Notes: generated by a model not told the origin, from the letters alone. Positions 23,213 to 34,540 are shown, counted from the stretch's first letter. The stretch is DNA of 64,000 nucleotides from Telopea speciosissima (GCF_018873765.1 NC_057919.1:66148984-66212983); one strand, 5' to 3'. Numbers and translations: made by a program.

Positions 23213-24210
23213 AAGCTCTCCTTCACCTAGATACCTACAAATTTAGGGGAGGCGATTTTGACTTTTCTATGCCAAAAGTATGTTGTTCCATTCAATTGTT
23301 ATTTTCGCTGCATAGAGTGATGCTGTGAAGGCTAATCTATCCCTTTATGAAGTTGATTGAGATATTTGTTGAATGGAATCTCAGTCTCTGTTTTTTGTTT
23401 TTTGTTGGTGGTGGTGGTGGTGGTGGTGGTGGTGGGTTGGGGGGGGGGGGGGTTGGAAAGAAGTGGTTTTCTAGTCCCAAGTTCGTCTGAGTGGATAGGT
23501 CTACTGTGACATTAAAATTGATTTTTGTTATGTTAGGATGGGCTTGAACTGAACTCCATTGTATCAACTACTGCCAAATTTTTGTTTTAAATGGGAATAT
23601 GAATGAATGGATGTACATACATGCTGTTAAGTGTCTTGATCATCCAAGGTTCAACAGTTGATTCAGTTTAGTTCTGTTAGATTCTAAATTAGACAGAATC
23701 ACGAAACCCAATCGGAATTGGATTTAGTGGGGGAGGCTCTTCTTTGAAGGTTGAAATCTTGTTTAGTGAAGGAAATGATGGGATCAGCAGAAGTTCCATT
23801 GTGAAAAGCTGAAAGCAATGTGTTGTGTTGGCATTATATATTGGTGTTACTATGTTATCCAGTGACTATGGCTCATTAGTCAAGAGAATTATGGATATGG
23901 ATTTCCTTTCAAACTATAGGGTAGAATTTTGCAGTAAAGTTGAGAAATATAGTGTGTTGTTTTTTATTAAGATTTGGTTAATGATCAGGTGGGCTTATGA
24001 AATAATCAGTGATAGACTCATTTGTTTCTGATTCTACACATGTTAAACCATGCTTGTTAAGTAGTTGCAGGTGGATCAGTTAACTTCTCTAGATCAGCTC
24101 GATTAGATGATTTTTCCCTCCCAAAGGCTCTGTTTGGTTGCAAGTAAAAGGAAGAAAGAAAAGAAAGTGAAATTGGTTTTAAAAATTACAGAGGAAATCC
24201 CCCACCCCTA
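23213..24210. other. 3' flank of prefoldin, with (GGT)n and G-run
   Basis: The likely 3' UTR follows the stop codon. 23407-23452 is a (GGT)n array running into a G homopolymer. The rest is AT-rich with no recognised gene. Confidence 0.5.
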
Positions 24211-24432
24211 ACTTTTTTTTTTTGGTCTATCCTATTCAAGGGCCCATAGGCCAACTACAAGCTAAGGGGAAGGCTAAGACAAACCCACAATCTACAACTA
24301 AGGGGGAGGGGGGGGGGAAAAGGTGCATTTTTTGAGCACAAATGCAAACCAGGATAATCGAACCCTTGACCTCCTGGGGGGCATGCACCAACTTGCAATG
24401 CCACCAGCCAACCGAGCTAGTGGTTGTTTGCA
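24211..24432 (-). mobile_element. tRNA-derived SINE (non-Au family)
   Basis: Read on the minus strand from about 24430: 'ctagctcggttggctgg' fits a pol III box A and 'caagggttcgattatcc' fits box B, spaced about 45 bp apart. An AT-poor body follows and the element ends in a poly-A tract (the T-run at 24213-24223 on the plus strand). I could not fix the target duplication. It is a retroposon rather than a tRNA gene because the cloverleaf cannot be completed and a poly-A tail is present. Confidence 0.6.
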
Positions 24433-24497
24433 CCCCAACTCAAGGCTGAAGGGGCACCACTCAATTATAAGGGATGCCTTATTTTCATAGAAAACAA

Positions 24498-24502
<5 letters not shown>

Positions 24503-24534
<32 letters not shown>
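24503..24534. repeat. (GA)n microsatellite
   Basis: About 32 bp of GA. Open frames through it are artefacts. Confidence 0.85.
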
Positions 24535-24540
<6 letters not shown>

Positions 24541-24689
24541 GGAAGAGACACAAGAAAATATCAACTACACAACAGTAACAACAAAGGCTTGCATGTCATG
24601 GATGCTGATATTGTCCTCACCTTCTAATGTATACAAACCTTTATTTAGTATTGAATTGGTGTTTTGTCTTCCTCTGCATTTGAATTTGA

Positions 24690-25063
24690 CATCCACCCAC
24701 CCACCCACCCACCCACCCCATATCAAGCCTTCTTCTCCCTTCTTGTAAGATCTAAGAGAAGTAGTCCTCTTGAACCCTTTTGCAATTTTATATGATAAAA
24801 GGTACCCCCACTCACTCAAAAAAGTCTCAAGCAGAGCTTGTTGACTTGAAGCTTCACATGTTCAGGGACCCCTTGGTTCCCTAAAAGTCTACCCTTTTAA
24901 TAAACAAAGTGTTTGGATCACAGAATCGTTAAGATACCAAACTTTCCTTGTATGGGGCCGCATTTATCTCTCCTCTGTTTTCCCCTCTCTGCTACATTCA
25001 TATCTCCCTCCCTCCCTCCCTCCCTCCCTCGTCTAGAAGCTCTCTCTCTCTCTCTCTCTTTCT
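24690..25063. repeat. Microsatellite group: (CACC)n, (CCCT)n, (CT)n
   Basis: (CACC)n at about 24692-24718, (CCCT)n at about 25006-25030 and (CT)n at about 25040-25060. The intervening sequence holds no recognisable gene. Confidence 0.75.
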
Positions 25064-25354
25064 TGTGTTGTGGGGAGAGGAAAACAAACTAACATCTATT
25101 AATTAACATTTGTTTTATGAAGAAACATTATGCCAATATTTTGCAGTCATGAATAATATTTTATTTTAATCATCTATTAATTTATTTCTTTCGGTGGTAT
25201 ATTGGTCCATAAATGGGGGTATTTTTGGTAATAAAAAATAGTAGTTTCACGATGATCTTTTGTCTGATATGCAACATTCTCTTCTCTTTTCAATAATTCT
25301 ATATAACCATGCATGGTAATGGAATCTTCAGGCCCAACTAGTGGGGATATTATG

Positions 25355-26523
25355 GGGCTGAGCATTTAGCTCAGATGGCGTTGCAAGCTTTAGGTGTGGT
25401 CGTAAGACGCTGGAGGCAAGGTTCTAAAACTCGGGTTTCGACTAGGTTTCGATCAGCCAGAAAATGAGTTCGTCTCGGTTTCGACCATATCTTGATCGAA
25501 ACCTGGGACTTTCTCCAAGCTAACTCGAACCTTGGTTTTGAGGCCCAGAAGTTGTTCTCTTGCCCTGATTCTTATTCTGTTGCTTATTCTTGACATTTTA
25601 AACTCAATCCATGCATTAGTTTCACATAGAGAACACTAAAAATATTACTTGTGGTTGTGATCCAAGTTTGATACTGTATATTGTTCTTGGACATGGTATC
25701 CAATAAGGTTTGACCGGAACATATCTCCTTCAATATAAATGAGATTTAAGCAATCTTGGATTTGTTAGAAAGATTTGTTTTGATAGCTTTCCAACAAGTC
25801 CAAGATTGCTTAAATCTGATTTATATTGAAGGAGTTATGTATCGGTCAAACTTAATTTGGTGTGCACGAATGCTATCAAAATTGCTCTGAATGAAAATAT
25901 TTTTTTGGACATCAAAACAAATGAATATTGTATCATACTTTTGGTTTTTAGCAATGTTTTACCATATTAAGATTTATGGAATTTTTAGATTTGAGAAAAA
26001 CCCCAGCATTAGAAAGTTGAAAATTGCACTTACCGTCGAAAATCTAGTTTTTGTTATTGAACTGGATGGTTGACTTTTTTCCTTTTGGAATTTGATTTTT
26101 TAACTATTTTTATTGGATTCAAATAAGGGTTATTTGCTTATTTATGAATAATATCTTAAATAAATGAAAATATTTACTTAAATGATATTAGGCATAAATA
26201 AGTGTTTGTCCTGATTTATGGCCTGGTAACGGGCATACTTAAGTATCTGTACTGGTTTCGAGCCAGGTTTCCCCAAGTTTCGATGGGTACAAGTGTCGAA
26301 ACTTGTGAAATTACCAACATCTCGATTGAAACTAGTCGAAACCATCGAATTTCGATCGAAACCCTGGATCTTTTAAAATCACCTTTCAACTCATCTCGGA
26401 AACCTACGAAATCGAGTTAACTCGATGGTTTCGACAAGTTTCGATCGAGTTCTTCTTCCATGGCTAGAGGTCAGGTGTTCAACTCTCCGAGTTCCCACTT
26501 TCTTCCCATCCCCAAAAAAAAAA
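25355..26523 (+). mobile_element. tRNA-derived SINE split by a later 1-kb DNA element
   Basis: The two halves are 25355-25416 (box A-like 'tagctcagatggcg') and 26471-26523 (box B-like 'aggtgttcaactctcc', ending in poly-A). Together they make a SINE of about 115 bp. A perfect 19-bp duplication, 'aactagtggggatattatg', flanks the whole block at 25336-25354 and 26524-26542. The interruption is the element at 25417-26462. The order of events is therefore SINE first, DNA element second. Confidence 0.82.
25417..26462 (+). mobile_element. Non-autonomous DNA element, family E, copy 1 (about 1046 bp)
   Basis: The ends 'caaggttctaaaactcg' and (reverse complement of the right end) 'catggaagaagaactcg' are imperfect terminal repeats, and gctggagg/gctagagg flank it as an 8-bp duplication. 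The outer 100-200 bp are packed with tttcga/tcgaaa words. The centre (25708-25860) is a long hairpin: aaggtttgaccgg...caatcttgga against tccaagattgc...ggtcaaactt. No transposase is encoded. Other copies are 47091-48003 and a partial one at 54345-54722. TSD size suggests hAT or Mutator-like; I cannot decide. Confidence 0.7.
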
Positions 26524-26542
26524 AACTAGTGGGGATATTATG

Positions 26543-27364
26543 TTTATCAACAAAGGCTCACATGTTAGGAGAGAGAGAATGTGAAAGTGCTATGTACTAA
26601 ATTTTTCCAAAGTTTTAGAGAAAAAAACCCTCACGACGCTAGATTGCAGATTCCATGCGACCCTCTCTTGGATAATGAATCGTGAGACCTAGGGGTGTTA
26701 ACCCTGATCCCAATTGATTTTTGTCTGGACTAATCAGTCTCCACCAATTTAAGGTCACACAGCATTACCGAATTGTTTAGTTTAGTGGGCCTCATAGGTT
26801 AGGCATGGATACGTTTATGTATACTCGATCATTTATTTGTCCATAATCAAGATCAAGTTAGATTATACTATACTCAATCTTTAATCAGGTTGTTTAATAA
26901 GTCACAAGTTGATCAAGGTATAAATGGGTTAACCAACCTACAAACAATCGGTCCCGACTGGTTAGATGTGTCAAATTATTCCAATCAAAATGCCCATCAA
27001 ACTACAGCTAAGCATCGTGAACATCAAAATAATATTTGGTCTAGCACTCACACTGGACCGTTTATTAACCAATCAATTCGATTTTGGGCTTTAATCGATC
27101 AGTTCCGATTGGACCTATAAGTGTGGCTTAACTTTTAACGCCCTTTGCTAAACCCCACATTGATACACTCTCTCTTCTCCCCCATAAAATAAAAATCCTT
27201 ATTAAATGATTCCATCTTGCACCGTGTCATTGGTGGGGTTTTTCACTATAGTAGCATCGTGGGAAACTTTTCCCTAATTTCTAGTACACTATAGTCTCTT
27301 ATTTGAATGGGGATTATTATCCTCTCCAATTCTCTATAGCTCGACAATGCGGCAACGCTGGAGT
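26543..27364. repeat. Gene-free stretch with a probable decayed hAT-like element
   Basis: 26692 opens 'taggggtgttaaccc', and near 27135 'ttaacgccctt' could be its opposite end. The interior repeats aaccaatc/gattgg words. No gene is supported. Confidence 0.4.
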
Positions 27365-27524
27365 TGGATCCTCTGTAACGCAACATGATATGTAGCGCAT
27401 CATTCGATGGTCCACAGTGTTCGGGCATGCATCCCAATACATAAGCGGGGTGTTGGACTGCATACCCAAACACTATGGGCCATTGGATGTGTATTACACA
27501 CCATGTCACACTATAGAGGAGCCC
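27365..27524. mobile_element. MITE family B, copy 2
   Basis: Matches the copy at 16513-16665 along its length ('tctgtaacgcaaca', 'tgtagcgcatcattcgatgg', 'ccattggatgtgtattacaca', 'ctatagaggagccca'). Its arms are inverted copies of each other. Confidence 0.75.
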
Positions 27525-29290
27525 AACACCGGCAGTGCTAGTGTGGATGTCCGACATATGATAACTCGGACATCCAACGGTCTAAACTTGATATAATCAA
27601 TGAACTCGAATCATTAGATATCTGAACTGCCATGTGTCAGACATCGACACAAGCACTACCACACTGCAGAGTTATACGGTATTGAAGAGACTAATTTTCC
27701 AATGGACAATAACAATGATTAAAAAAAAAACCCCACTTAGACGGAAAGACATAAAATATTGGGGAACATAATAAGATCCGGAAAGCGTGTCTTTCAAGCA
27801 GACCCTAGATTGAATATACTTTTTTTTTGTTTTTTTTGTTTTTTTTTTATACCGAAGCAAACCCTAGAATATACCAAAACCGCGTAAAAGGTCATGTGCT
27901 TCGAAAGCGGGAGAGAAAAAAGACAGAGCCGTTTGATAGGACACGACACGTAGACAGGATAGTACATGGTTTGGGGAGTTTCGAGAAAGGGAATGAACTA
28001 TTACACGTGTGCGGTTAGGACCGGCCCCAAATGGTCGGGCATCGAGTTCCGAGACGATGGCGACCCGGGCCGTGTATCGTGCTGAAGTTTGTTTCACGAA
28101 AATGATTTTAATCGAACTGCACCGTTCTTCTCTTTTTTCTTATTTATTTTTTATTTAGGATTGCATATGCTATTTTTGATAAGTTAGCGACATATATCAA
28201 TCACAGGGCTAGATATAAAAAAAGAGAGTAAAGAATATTTTCCAAAGGAGAGGAGAGAGGATGACACATGTTGAACCCACCTTTGTTTTTCAAAGACCCC
28301 GAAAACTCTTTGGATTTTTGTCTTCATTCATGAAACTTAAGACACATTAGACTCTATTTGTTCTTTTACAAAATCGAATAATCTAGACGAGTCAAACCTT
28401 ATCAGATGATGAATCATGTATTTTTTTTCTTTTTTGAAAGGCAGTGTACCTCTATACCAACATGGAGCTAATAGGAACATGCATTAAAGCATCAACAAGG
28501 ATGGGATTTCTACTTTTCATAGGGCGGAGCAATCATTTCATACTCCTTTGTGTTTGTGTAGGATCCACACAACCTTTTTGGTTATTTTTCCCTTTTTAAT
28601 ATCATTATTCTTTTCTTTCTTCAAAGCAAGGAGGAACTGAGACTATGGTTACTTATGTGAGAATTAAAAAACAAGTGGGGGGGGGGGGGGAGGGGGCTAA
28701 TATCGAGCACAAGGAATAAATACTAGGGTATTATTTAATTATAGTTCAAACTTATGGTCTATAAATGCTATATGGCCCAGTAATAGAAAAAACTTCTGAG
28801 TTTTATATGACTCGGGCAAAAATTTGGACTGACTCTTACCTGGTCTACTGATTTCTTAAACTTGAGCGAGTCTTCATGTCTCTTGATTAAGTTTCATTTT
28901 TTTTTTTATTTGATTCAGATGACTCGTCCGAATTAAACCTGATTTTCCAACTATGAGTGTGGAGCATAGTAAATATAGAGCATGGTTTGAGTAAGTGGAA
29001 TTGACAATGTAATTGGCTTTCATAGACTCCGATTCTAATTTAGCTAGAATCAATCAGGGATTGAGCCAAAATCTTTTTTTTTTTTTTTTTTGGTAGAACA
29101 GCCAAAATCATCCAGAACCCTAAAAATCTGGTTGGATCACTACTTAGAATAGGTTGATTCCGATTACAAATTATAACGTAGAGAGAAAATGAAATTTCCT
29201 AATAATTGACATGATTGGTCTCTATGTATAATGAATTTGCAAAAGAAGGGGAAAAGAAATGATACAACACGACAATGCTCCATCACCCGT
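27525..29290. other. Gene-free stretch
   Basis: 27545-27660 has 'gtccgacatatg'/'catgtgtcagacatc' in opposite orientation, a likely small foldback. 27885-28090 is GC-richer than its surroundings but contains no convincing frame. 28435-28570 is the repeat shared with 10338-10460. 28678-28695 is a G homopolymer and 29072-29090 a T homopolymer. Confidence 0.4.
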
Positions 29291-29550
29291 AAGGGTGTCA
29301 ATTTTGGGCTGGAATCGGAAACTGGATTTGAAGTAAGGTACAAGGAATTGAAATTGACCCACAATAGCTTATTGGTCCGGTTTCGAATTGCTTGGAACCA
29401 TTTAGGAACCAGAACCGACCCACTAAATTAATGGTCCTAGATCTCAAGATTAGAATAACTTATTAGTTCGGTTCTGGTCTTGACCCCTTAGGGTCAGAAC
29501 CGTTAAGGAATTAGACCGCTAGCCCAAAATCGGACCAATTGACATCCCTA
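29291..29550. mobile_element. hAT-like MITE (aagggtgtcaatt ends)
   Basis: The left end 'aagggtgtcaattttgggct' and right end 'agcccaaaatcggaccaattgacatcccta' are inverted. The flanks tcacccgt/ttcaccca may be a degenerate 8-bp duplication. The interior has gaaccag/ggttctgg words in both orientations. 260 bp, non-coding. Confidence 0.65.
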
Positions 29551-29568
29551 AATTCACCCATCATATTC

Positions 29569-30010
29569 AAGGTTATAGTTATCAGAGGCCAGATTGGTCT
29601 TCATCGATATCAATATTGGTATGTTTGTATCAATTTGGTATCAGGTCATATTGGTCTAGGATCAGATAGAATCTCACAAAAAAAAAGGACAATGTATTGG
29701 CCTCAATGGTATCGATATAGGTCTTCGACAAAATTGATACCTTGTTCCATGATCATGTACAATCCAAACTCACCTTGTTCATCATACATGTATATTCAGC
29801 ACTCAACACCATGGTTTTAATGCAAAGTATTGGATCAAAAGATATCAATCACCTTCAAAATCGATACAATGCCGGTATAGATTGACACGACTCAGCCCGT
29901 ATTTAAACAAATTTGCCTTTGATTTTCTGAAATATTAAATATTTTTTACTATTTTACCCCTAATTTATACCGTTTCACCAACATACTATCGGTCCAACCT
30001 TACATATGTC
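29569..30010. repeat. Decayed GATATCGATA-rich element
   Basis: 'cgatatcaatattgg', 'ggtatcgatatagg', 'gatatcaatcacc' and 'atcgatacaatgccggtat' belong to the word set of the family at 51332. The ends are not identifiable. Confidence 0.4.
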
Positions 30011-30810
30011 TCATTCACTGCCATTTAAAGTGTGTTCATGAGTTTTTTTTTTTTTTTTTTTTTTGGTAAAAGAACATATGATGTTGAGGGGTGAATGTAG
30101 GAGACTAGGTGCAACGTATCCGCTCCCATCATTCCGGCGAGTAACCATGATTCGGTGGGAACGTGGTACACGGGTGGGGTGGAATGTGGAATGTGGACCG
30201 TTGACGTTGGTAGACATGGATTCCCTAGTAAGGTTATCAAACTAGTTTTGGTTTGCCATTACGAAGGAATACAGGACCACATGAACACATGGATTTTTTT
30301 TTATTTTTTTTTTTGGGGTTAAATTCACCTAGTTAAATAGATAGATAATTTATTTGATTGCCAATTATTTAAAAAAAAAAAACATGGCAGGAAATTTTAA
30401 TTACTGGGTGAAATTGACGGCATTGGTCTTTTTGGGGGTATTGGTGCTTTGTTGGCTTGTCGGGGGAAGAAGACTGAGGCGAGCGATACGCCCAATTGCC
30501 CATGTGCGAGTTGTGTTGGTGATGCGGAAATCGTGCCCAGCAGCCCTGGCGTGCCCACCACCGCCCAGCCGCAGAAACACATAAGTCGGCAAAAGAAAAA
30601 AAGGTCTATATTTTTTTGCTTCAATATTTTCAGACATGATTTTAAAAATCAGATTTGGAACCATTGGAATTGGCCAATTAGAAAATCACACATGCCGGCA
30701 TAAAAAAGATAGGTTTTTATTTATTTATTTTAATGGTGAGACTACAACCCAAGGTTTAAAAACTTGGAATTACAAGAAAAAAAAATTTCATGAAAAGTTT
30801 ACTTCTATTA
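30011..30810. other. Gene-free stretch
   Basis: 30042-30064 is a T homopolymer, perhaps a reversed retroposon tail. 30470-30580 is locally GC-rich with frames open on both strands, but these show no domain and no homologous pattern I recognise. Confidence 0.35.
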
Positions 30811-30950
30811 GACTATGTTTGGATATCAATAAAAGAAGAAAAGAATTTCACATTGTTTAAATTTTAGGAGAGAAACACACATAAAACAATAATTTATTAT
30901 TATGATTTTGTTTCATTATATTCTTTTTCTTTTCTTGGCATTCAAACATA
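30811..30950. mobile_element. MITE with actatgtttgg ends
   Basis: 'gactatgtttggatatcaa' at the left and 'ttggcattcaaacata' at the right are inverted, with purine-rich then pyrimidine-rich arms (aaaagaagaaaag / ctttttcttttc). 'ctatta' flanks it at 30805-30810 and 30951-30956. About 140 bp. Confidence 0.65.
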
Positions 30951-31164
30951 CTATTAAAGTTTTGGGAGAAGGTCCCCAATATAGAAAAGAACTTGCATGC
31001 CACATTAATGGGTGTATTGAAAAAGATATCATTTATATGAATTCATATATTCAAAGTAGGAGAGATAAAATAATAAAAAAAAATGTGAAATGGAAATTGC
31101 ATTTTGCTACTATTGTAGAGAAAATTTTTATTCAAATATCTTATAGATCTAATTGTAAACGATA

Positions 31165-31784
31165 ACTTTCATTATTGTTTTAGTAATTAAGAGAATGAAA
31201 AAATGATTAAAAAAATAGTGCATTCATGTGGTTTTGTCAATAGAAATTAGGATTGATTGATTCCACAATAAATCACATGAGAGAGAGAAAAGACTCGACA
31301 CAATAGTAAGACTGTTTCATTGTGACCTAATGATCGTGGATTTGAGTGAGGAATTAGCCTCTCTACAAAACAAGGGTATGGCTAGATCCTGTAGTAGGGA
31401 CATCCTCTTGGGTACCATTTTAGGGAGAGAGAGAGAGAGAGAGGACAAAAGGAACAGTGATTTTTTTGGAGAAAAGGAACACTAGTGGTTCTTGTGCCGA
31501 AACACATGATCGCGTGAATTTATGTCTCATGACTCTCATTGGCTCCGTGCTGATGCGAACACTACATGACCAAACAGCAAACTCTTGCCTCTTTTTTCTT
31601 TTTCTAAGAGGAATCACATGCACTTTTTTTGTTTGGTTTTTTTTATTTTTTTTAATTGATTTTGGGTTAAAAAGGCATGCACACGAACGAGAATTCCCAA
31701 CTATACGGTGTAATAAACCCACGTGTAAGGGGAACCTCGTTCACACAGGTCCATTAACCGATCAAAAACACGCGTATGAAAGCG
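31165..31784. other. Distal upstream region of the WRKY gene
   Basis: AT-rich with a (GA)n run at 31427-31443. The frames between 31420 and 31945 show no domain. Confidence 0.35.
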
Positions 31785-31790
31785 TTGACC
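31785..31790 (+). promoter_or_regulatory. W-box (TTGACC)
   Basis: A TTGACC core about 450 bp upstream of the WRKY start codon. WRKY proteins bind TTGAC(C/T), and many WRKY genes are auto- or cross-regulated through such sites. A second copy in the other orientation (ggtcaa, 31949-31954) lies about 285 bp upstream of the ATG. Occurrence by chance is possible. Confidence 0.4.
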
Positions 31791-31948
31791 CATTTGTCTT
31801 CACTGCCTCTCTTTTTCTACTTTATTCTCTTCTCTACTCTGCTACACTACTGCCGTGTATATGCATTGAATGCCACCGACCTTGGAGATCAAGATCAAGA
31901 TCAAGATCAAGATGTTCTTCGGTACCACTTCTTTACCGACAATAACCG

Positions 31949-31954
31949 GTCAAA
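31949..31954 (-). promoter_or_regulatory. W-box (TTGACC on the minus strand)
   Basis: Inverted partner of the site at 31785. It lies in the probable leader or core promoter of the WRKY gene. Confidence 0.35.
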
Positions 31955-32100
31955 TTCCGGTCGCGACCCATTCAATCTATTCTGCATAAACCTCTTCCTC
32001 ATTTCTATCCCTCGTTTTCACACCTTAAAGACTCAACAGTAAGTATCCTGTCATTCCCTCTCTCTCTCTCTCTCCCTAAATCTAATAACCTTTTACTTAG

Positions 32101-32196
32101 ATGATGGAAGAACAGATCGAGGAGAACGTAGCAGCAAGAGTAACCACAAAAGATGATCCAAAAGAAAGAATTGTCTGCCATTGTTTTAGCTGCTAA
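32101..32196 (+). CDS. Upstream ORF of the WRKY gene (31 codons)
   Basis: Begins with two ATGs (product MMEEQIEENV...) and stops at 32194-32196, only 40 bp before the main start at 32237. If the leader includes this region, scanning ribosomes would meet it first. The sequence just before it, 'ttttacttag', also resembles a splice acceptor, so part of the upstream leader could be an intron (a donor-like gtaagt lies at 32041, although 60 bp would be very short). No conserved peptide is recognised. Confidence 0.3.
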   Translation: MMEEQIEENVAARVTTKDDPKERIVCHCFSC

Positions 32197-32236
32197 TTAA
32201 AGAGGATATCTATCTATATAGATACATGAGCTGACG

Positions 32237-33748
32237 ATGATGATGCCAAAGAGAGAGATTACAGAGACAGAGAATCCCAACCAAGCTGCTTCTTCTTCAA
32301 TCTTTCCCGATCATCACTTACCTACAACCACAAATTATTTCCCCTTATCAGGAGAAACCATCTTCGACATGTACTGCGAAAATGAGAAACCTGGGTTGTC
32401 CATCGGCTTCATGGATTTACTGGGTATCCAAGATCTCAATCCTTCCATATTCGAATTCCTACAGCAACAGCAGCACCACCATCACCAACAACAACCGCAG
32501 ATGCCATTGTCGCCACCAACGGCACCACCACCTGCGGAATCCTCCACGTTTTCATCATCGTCTACGGAAGCCGCTAACGATGAACAGACCAAAGCAGTGG
32601 ACCAGGAAGAAGAGGAGAAGCCCAAGGAACCGTAAGTTTAACTACTTTCTGTTTCTCTTAAACAAAAACCAATAACACCAACTTCGATCTTCTTCTTCAT
32701 TTTCTGGTATGGCTACCTTAGCTTGTAAATGGATTTATAGGGTTTAGTTTTTTCAAGTTTCATATCAGTTGGTATCAGATCCGTTCCTAATCCTCTTCCG
32801 AATTGAAGGAAGGAAGATCTGTGTTTTTTTTTTTTTTTTTTAAAAAAAAAATAAAAATAAAATTTGATTTGGTTTTATTAATTATTGGATTTAATTAGGT
32901 CGAAACAACCTAAAAAGAAGAACCAGAAACGGCAGAGAGAACCGAGATTTGCATTCATGACGAAAAGCGAGCTTGATCATCTAGAAGACGGATATAGATG
33001 GAGAAAGTACGGACAAAAAGCTGTGAAGAATAGCCCTTTTCCAAGGTATTATATCTTTTTTCCATCTTTCCTTGTTGGTAAAACATTTCTTTGCTTGATT
33101 ATTGAAATTGTATACAATCAGTGTAGTGTAGTGTGAGGACGAACACCTATAACCTTATAATCTCATCTCATCTCATCTCATCTCATCTCTTCGTGGATGT
33201 AGGCAATCTTGTAGAATCACGAAAATCGTTGTGTTCGATTGAATGATTGTTTGTTTGTGATTTCTATTCTTTCTTACAATGTTTTAGGTTTAGTTTTCTA
33301 AACTGCTGGATGATGGTGCAGGAACTACTATCGTTGCACCAGTGCGTCATGCGGAGTGAAGAAGAGAGTGGAGAGATCATCGGATGATCCATCCATTGTT
33401 GTAACTACATACGAAGGCCAACACACTCATCCAAGCCCCGTCATGCCTCGTGGAAGCTCTGCCGGAATCTGTCCAAACTCCGGAGGCTTTACCTCCGCTA
33501 CTGCTAACTTGGCCGCCTTGCCTATGCAGATCACGCAGTCTCAATTCCATCATGGACACCAACATCAGCGGCAGCAGCAGCAGCAACAATATTTCAACAA
33601 CTTTCCACCTTCTTTTAATTTCAACTGCAATAGTCTTCCATCAACTCATCCTCTTGCACAAGAGAGACGTTTTTGGGCTTCTCAAGCTTCTTTACTAAGT
33701 GATAATGGACTTCTTCAAGACATTTTTCCTTCTGATATGCGAAATTAA
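32237..33748 (+). CDS. WRKY transcription factor, group IIc (three exons)
   Basis: Exons: 32237-32631, 32899-33045, 33322-33748, giving 322 residues with GT-AG introns in correct phase. The N-terminal half has a hydrophobic motif, [20 protein letters not shown] (about 56-75), then Gln/His-rich, Pro- and Ser-rich stretches. A basic [10 protein letters not shown] signal precedes [19 protein letters not shown] and the heptad WRKYGQK (about 165-171). The zinc ligands are C-X4-C-X23-H-X-H (CTSASC ... HTH), which defines group II. The single WRKY domain with the FAFMTKSE lead-in places it in IIc, near WRKY48/57/71. The intron in the Arg codon after PFP is the conserved R-type WRKY intron. It binds W-boxes in the nucleus; members act in stress and developmental responses. 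The exact orthologue is not determinable. Confidence 0.95.
33147..33190. repeat. (TCTCA)n pentanucleotide repeat in WRKY intron 2
   Basis: About eight 'tctca' units within the intron between the two WRKY-domain exons. No sign of function. Confidence 0.8.
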
Positions 33749-33762
33749 GGAGGTCTGGTCAG

Positions 33763-33763
<1 letters not shown>

Positions 33764-33836
<73 letters not shown>
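33764..33836. repeat. (GA)n microsatellite in the WRKY 3' UTR
   Basis: About 36 uninterrupted GA units starting 16 bp after the WRKY stop codon, so almost certainly transcribed. Likely to be highly polymorphic in length. Confidence 0.9.
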
Positions 33837-33838
<2 letters not shown>

Positions 33839-34493
33839 GGGTTAAGACTTGAAGACCTGATTCAGGGAATTGAAGGTGAGGATAAGGGAACCCTAAAGAT
33901 AGATAGATGGAATTGGGAGGAGGGAAGGACAAGAAACAAGAAACAAGAAACAAGAAACTAATGCTAAAAAGGCACTTTTTGATCCTAGCTAGAAGATTAT
34001 TAATGGCTCTTCTTTCCTTTCTTGTGTAATGTTAGCTATTACTCCTCTTGAGCTTCTTTGATTCTTTCCTGAATGGATTAACGACAGAACGAAGGAATGA
34101 ATGAAGGATTAATGGTGGTGGAAGAAACATGTGGGTGGAGATGTTGATTTCGTGAAATTCTCAATTCAGAAGGGATGGGGGGCGAAGGGGAATGATGAGA
34201 TCATGGTGAAGATATGGGCTCTCAGCTTTATGCTTATTATTGATGAAATTAATGGTTTTAATAGCTCGTAGGGATGCAATAATTTAATTTCTTCGTTTGG
34301 GAATGTTGTTGGCTTATTACTTTTACACTTTTTTCTCTTCTCAACATTAATGCAGACTTGCAGAGGAACATCCATTGATGGAGGAAGTAGTTCAATGTAG
34401 CTTTATCTCTCTCTCTCTCTTAATTCATTTTAGACATGTGGAGGGACAGTATAGTCATTCATATGGTTGTAAATAGATGTTGAAATGATCTCT
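33837..34493. other. WRKY 3' flank
   Basis: Continuation of the probable 3' UTR. 33920-33960 has a short 'aagaaac' tandem repeat. (CT)n occurs at 34409-34421. No gene. Confidence 0.4.
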
Positions 34494-34540
34494 TTTTTTT
34501 TTTTCGCGAAAGATCAACAAAAAATATATTAAAAAAATGA
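34494..34540 (-). mobile_element. LINE 3'-end stub
   Basis: The T-run followed by 'cgcgaaagatcaacaaaaaatatatt' reads, on the minus strand, as the AT-rich last bases of a plant L1-type 3' end plus poly-A tail. Only this tip is present. Confidence 0.45.

Noticed and set aside
24355-24432. Possible tRNA gene on the minus strand
   Set aside because: Box A and box B are present, but there is no complete cloverleaf and a poly-A tail follows; it is a SINE.
30354-30703. Overlapping frames on both strands in a GC-richer patch
   Set aside because: No domain, no intron-exon logic, and open frames in several phases; expected from base composition.
31457-31945. 162-residue plus-strand frame upstream of WRKY
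   Set aside because: Low complexity, no domain, overlaps frames on both strands and the W-box region; probably non-coding.
33759-33961. Frames in both directions through the (GA)n repeat
   Set aside because: Repeat artefacts (Arg-Glu or Ser-Leu repeats).
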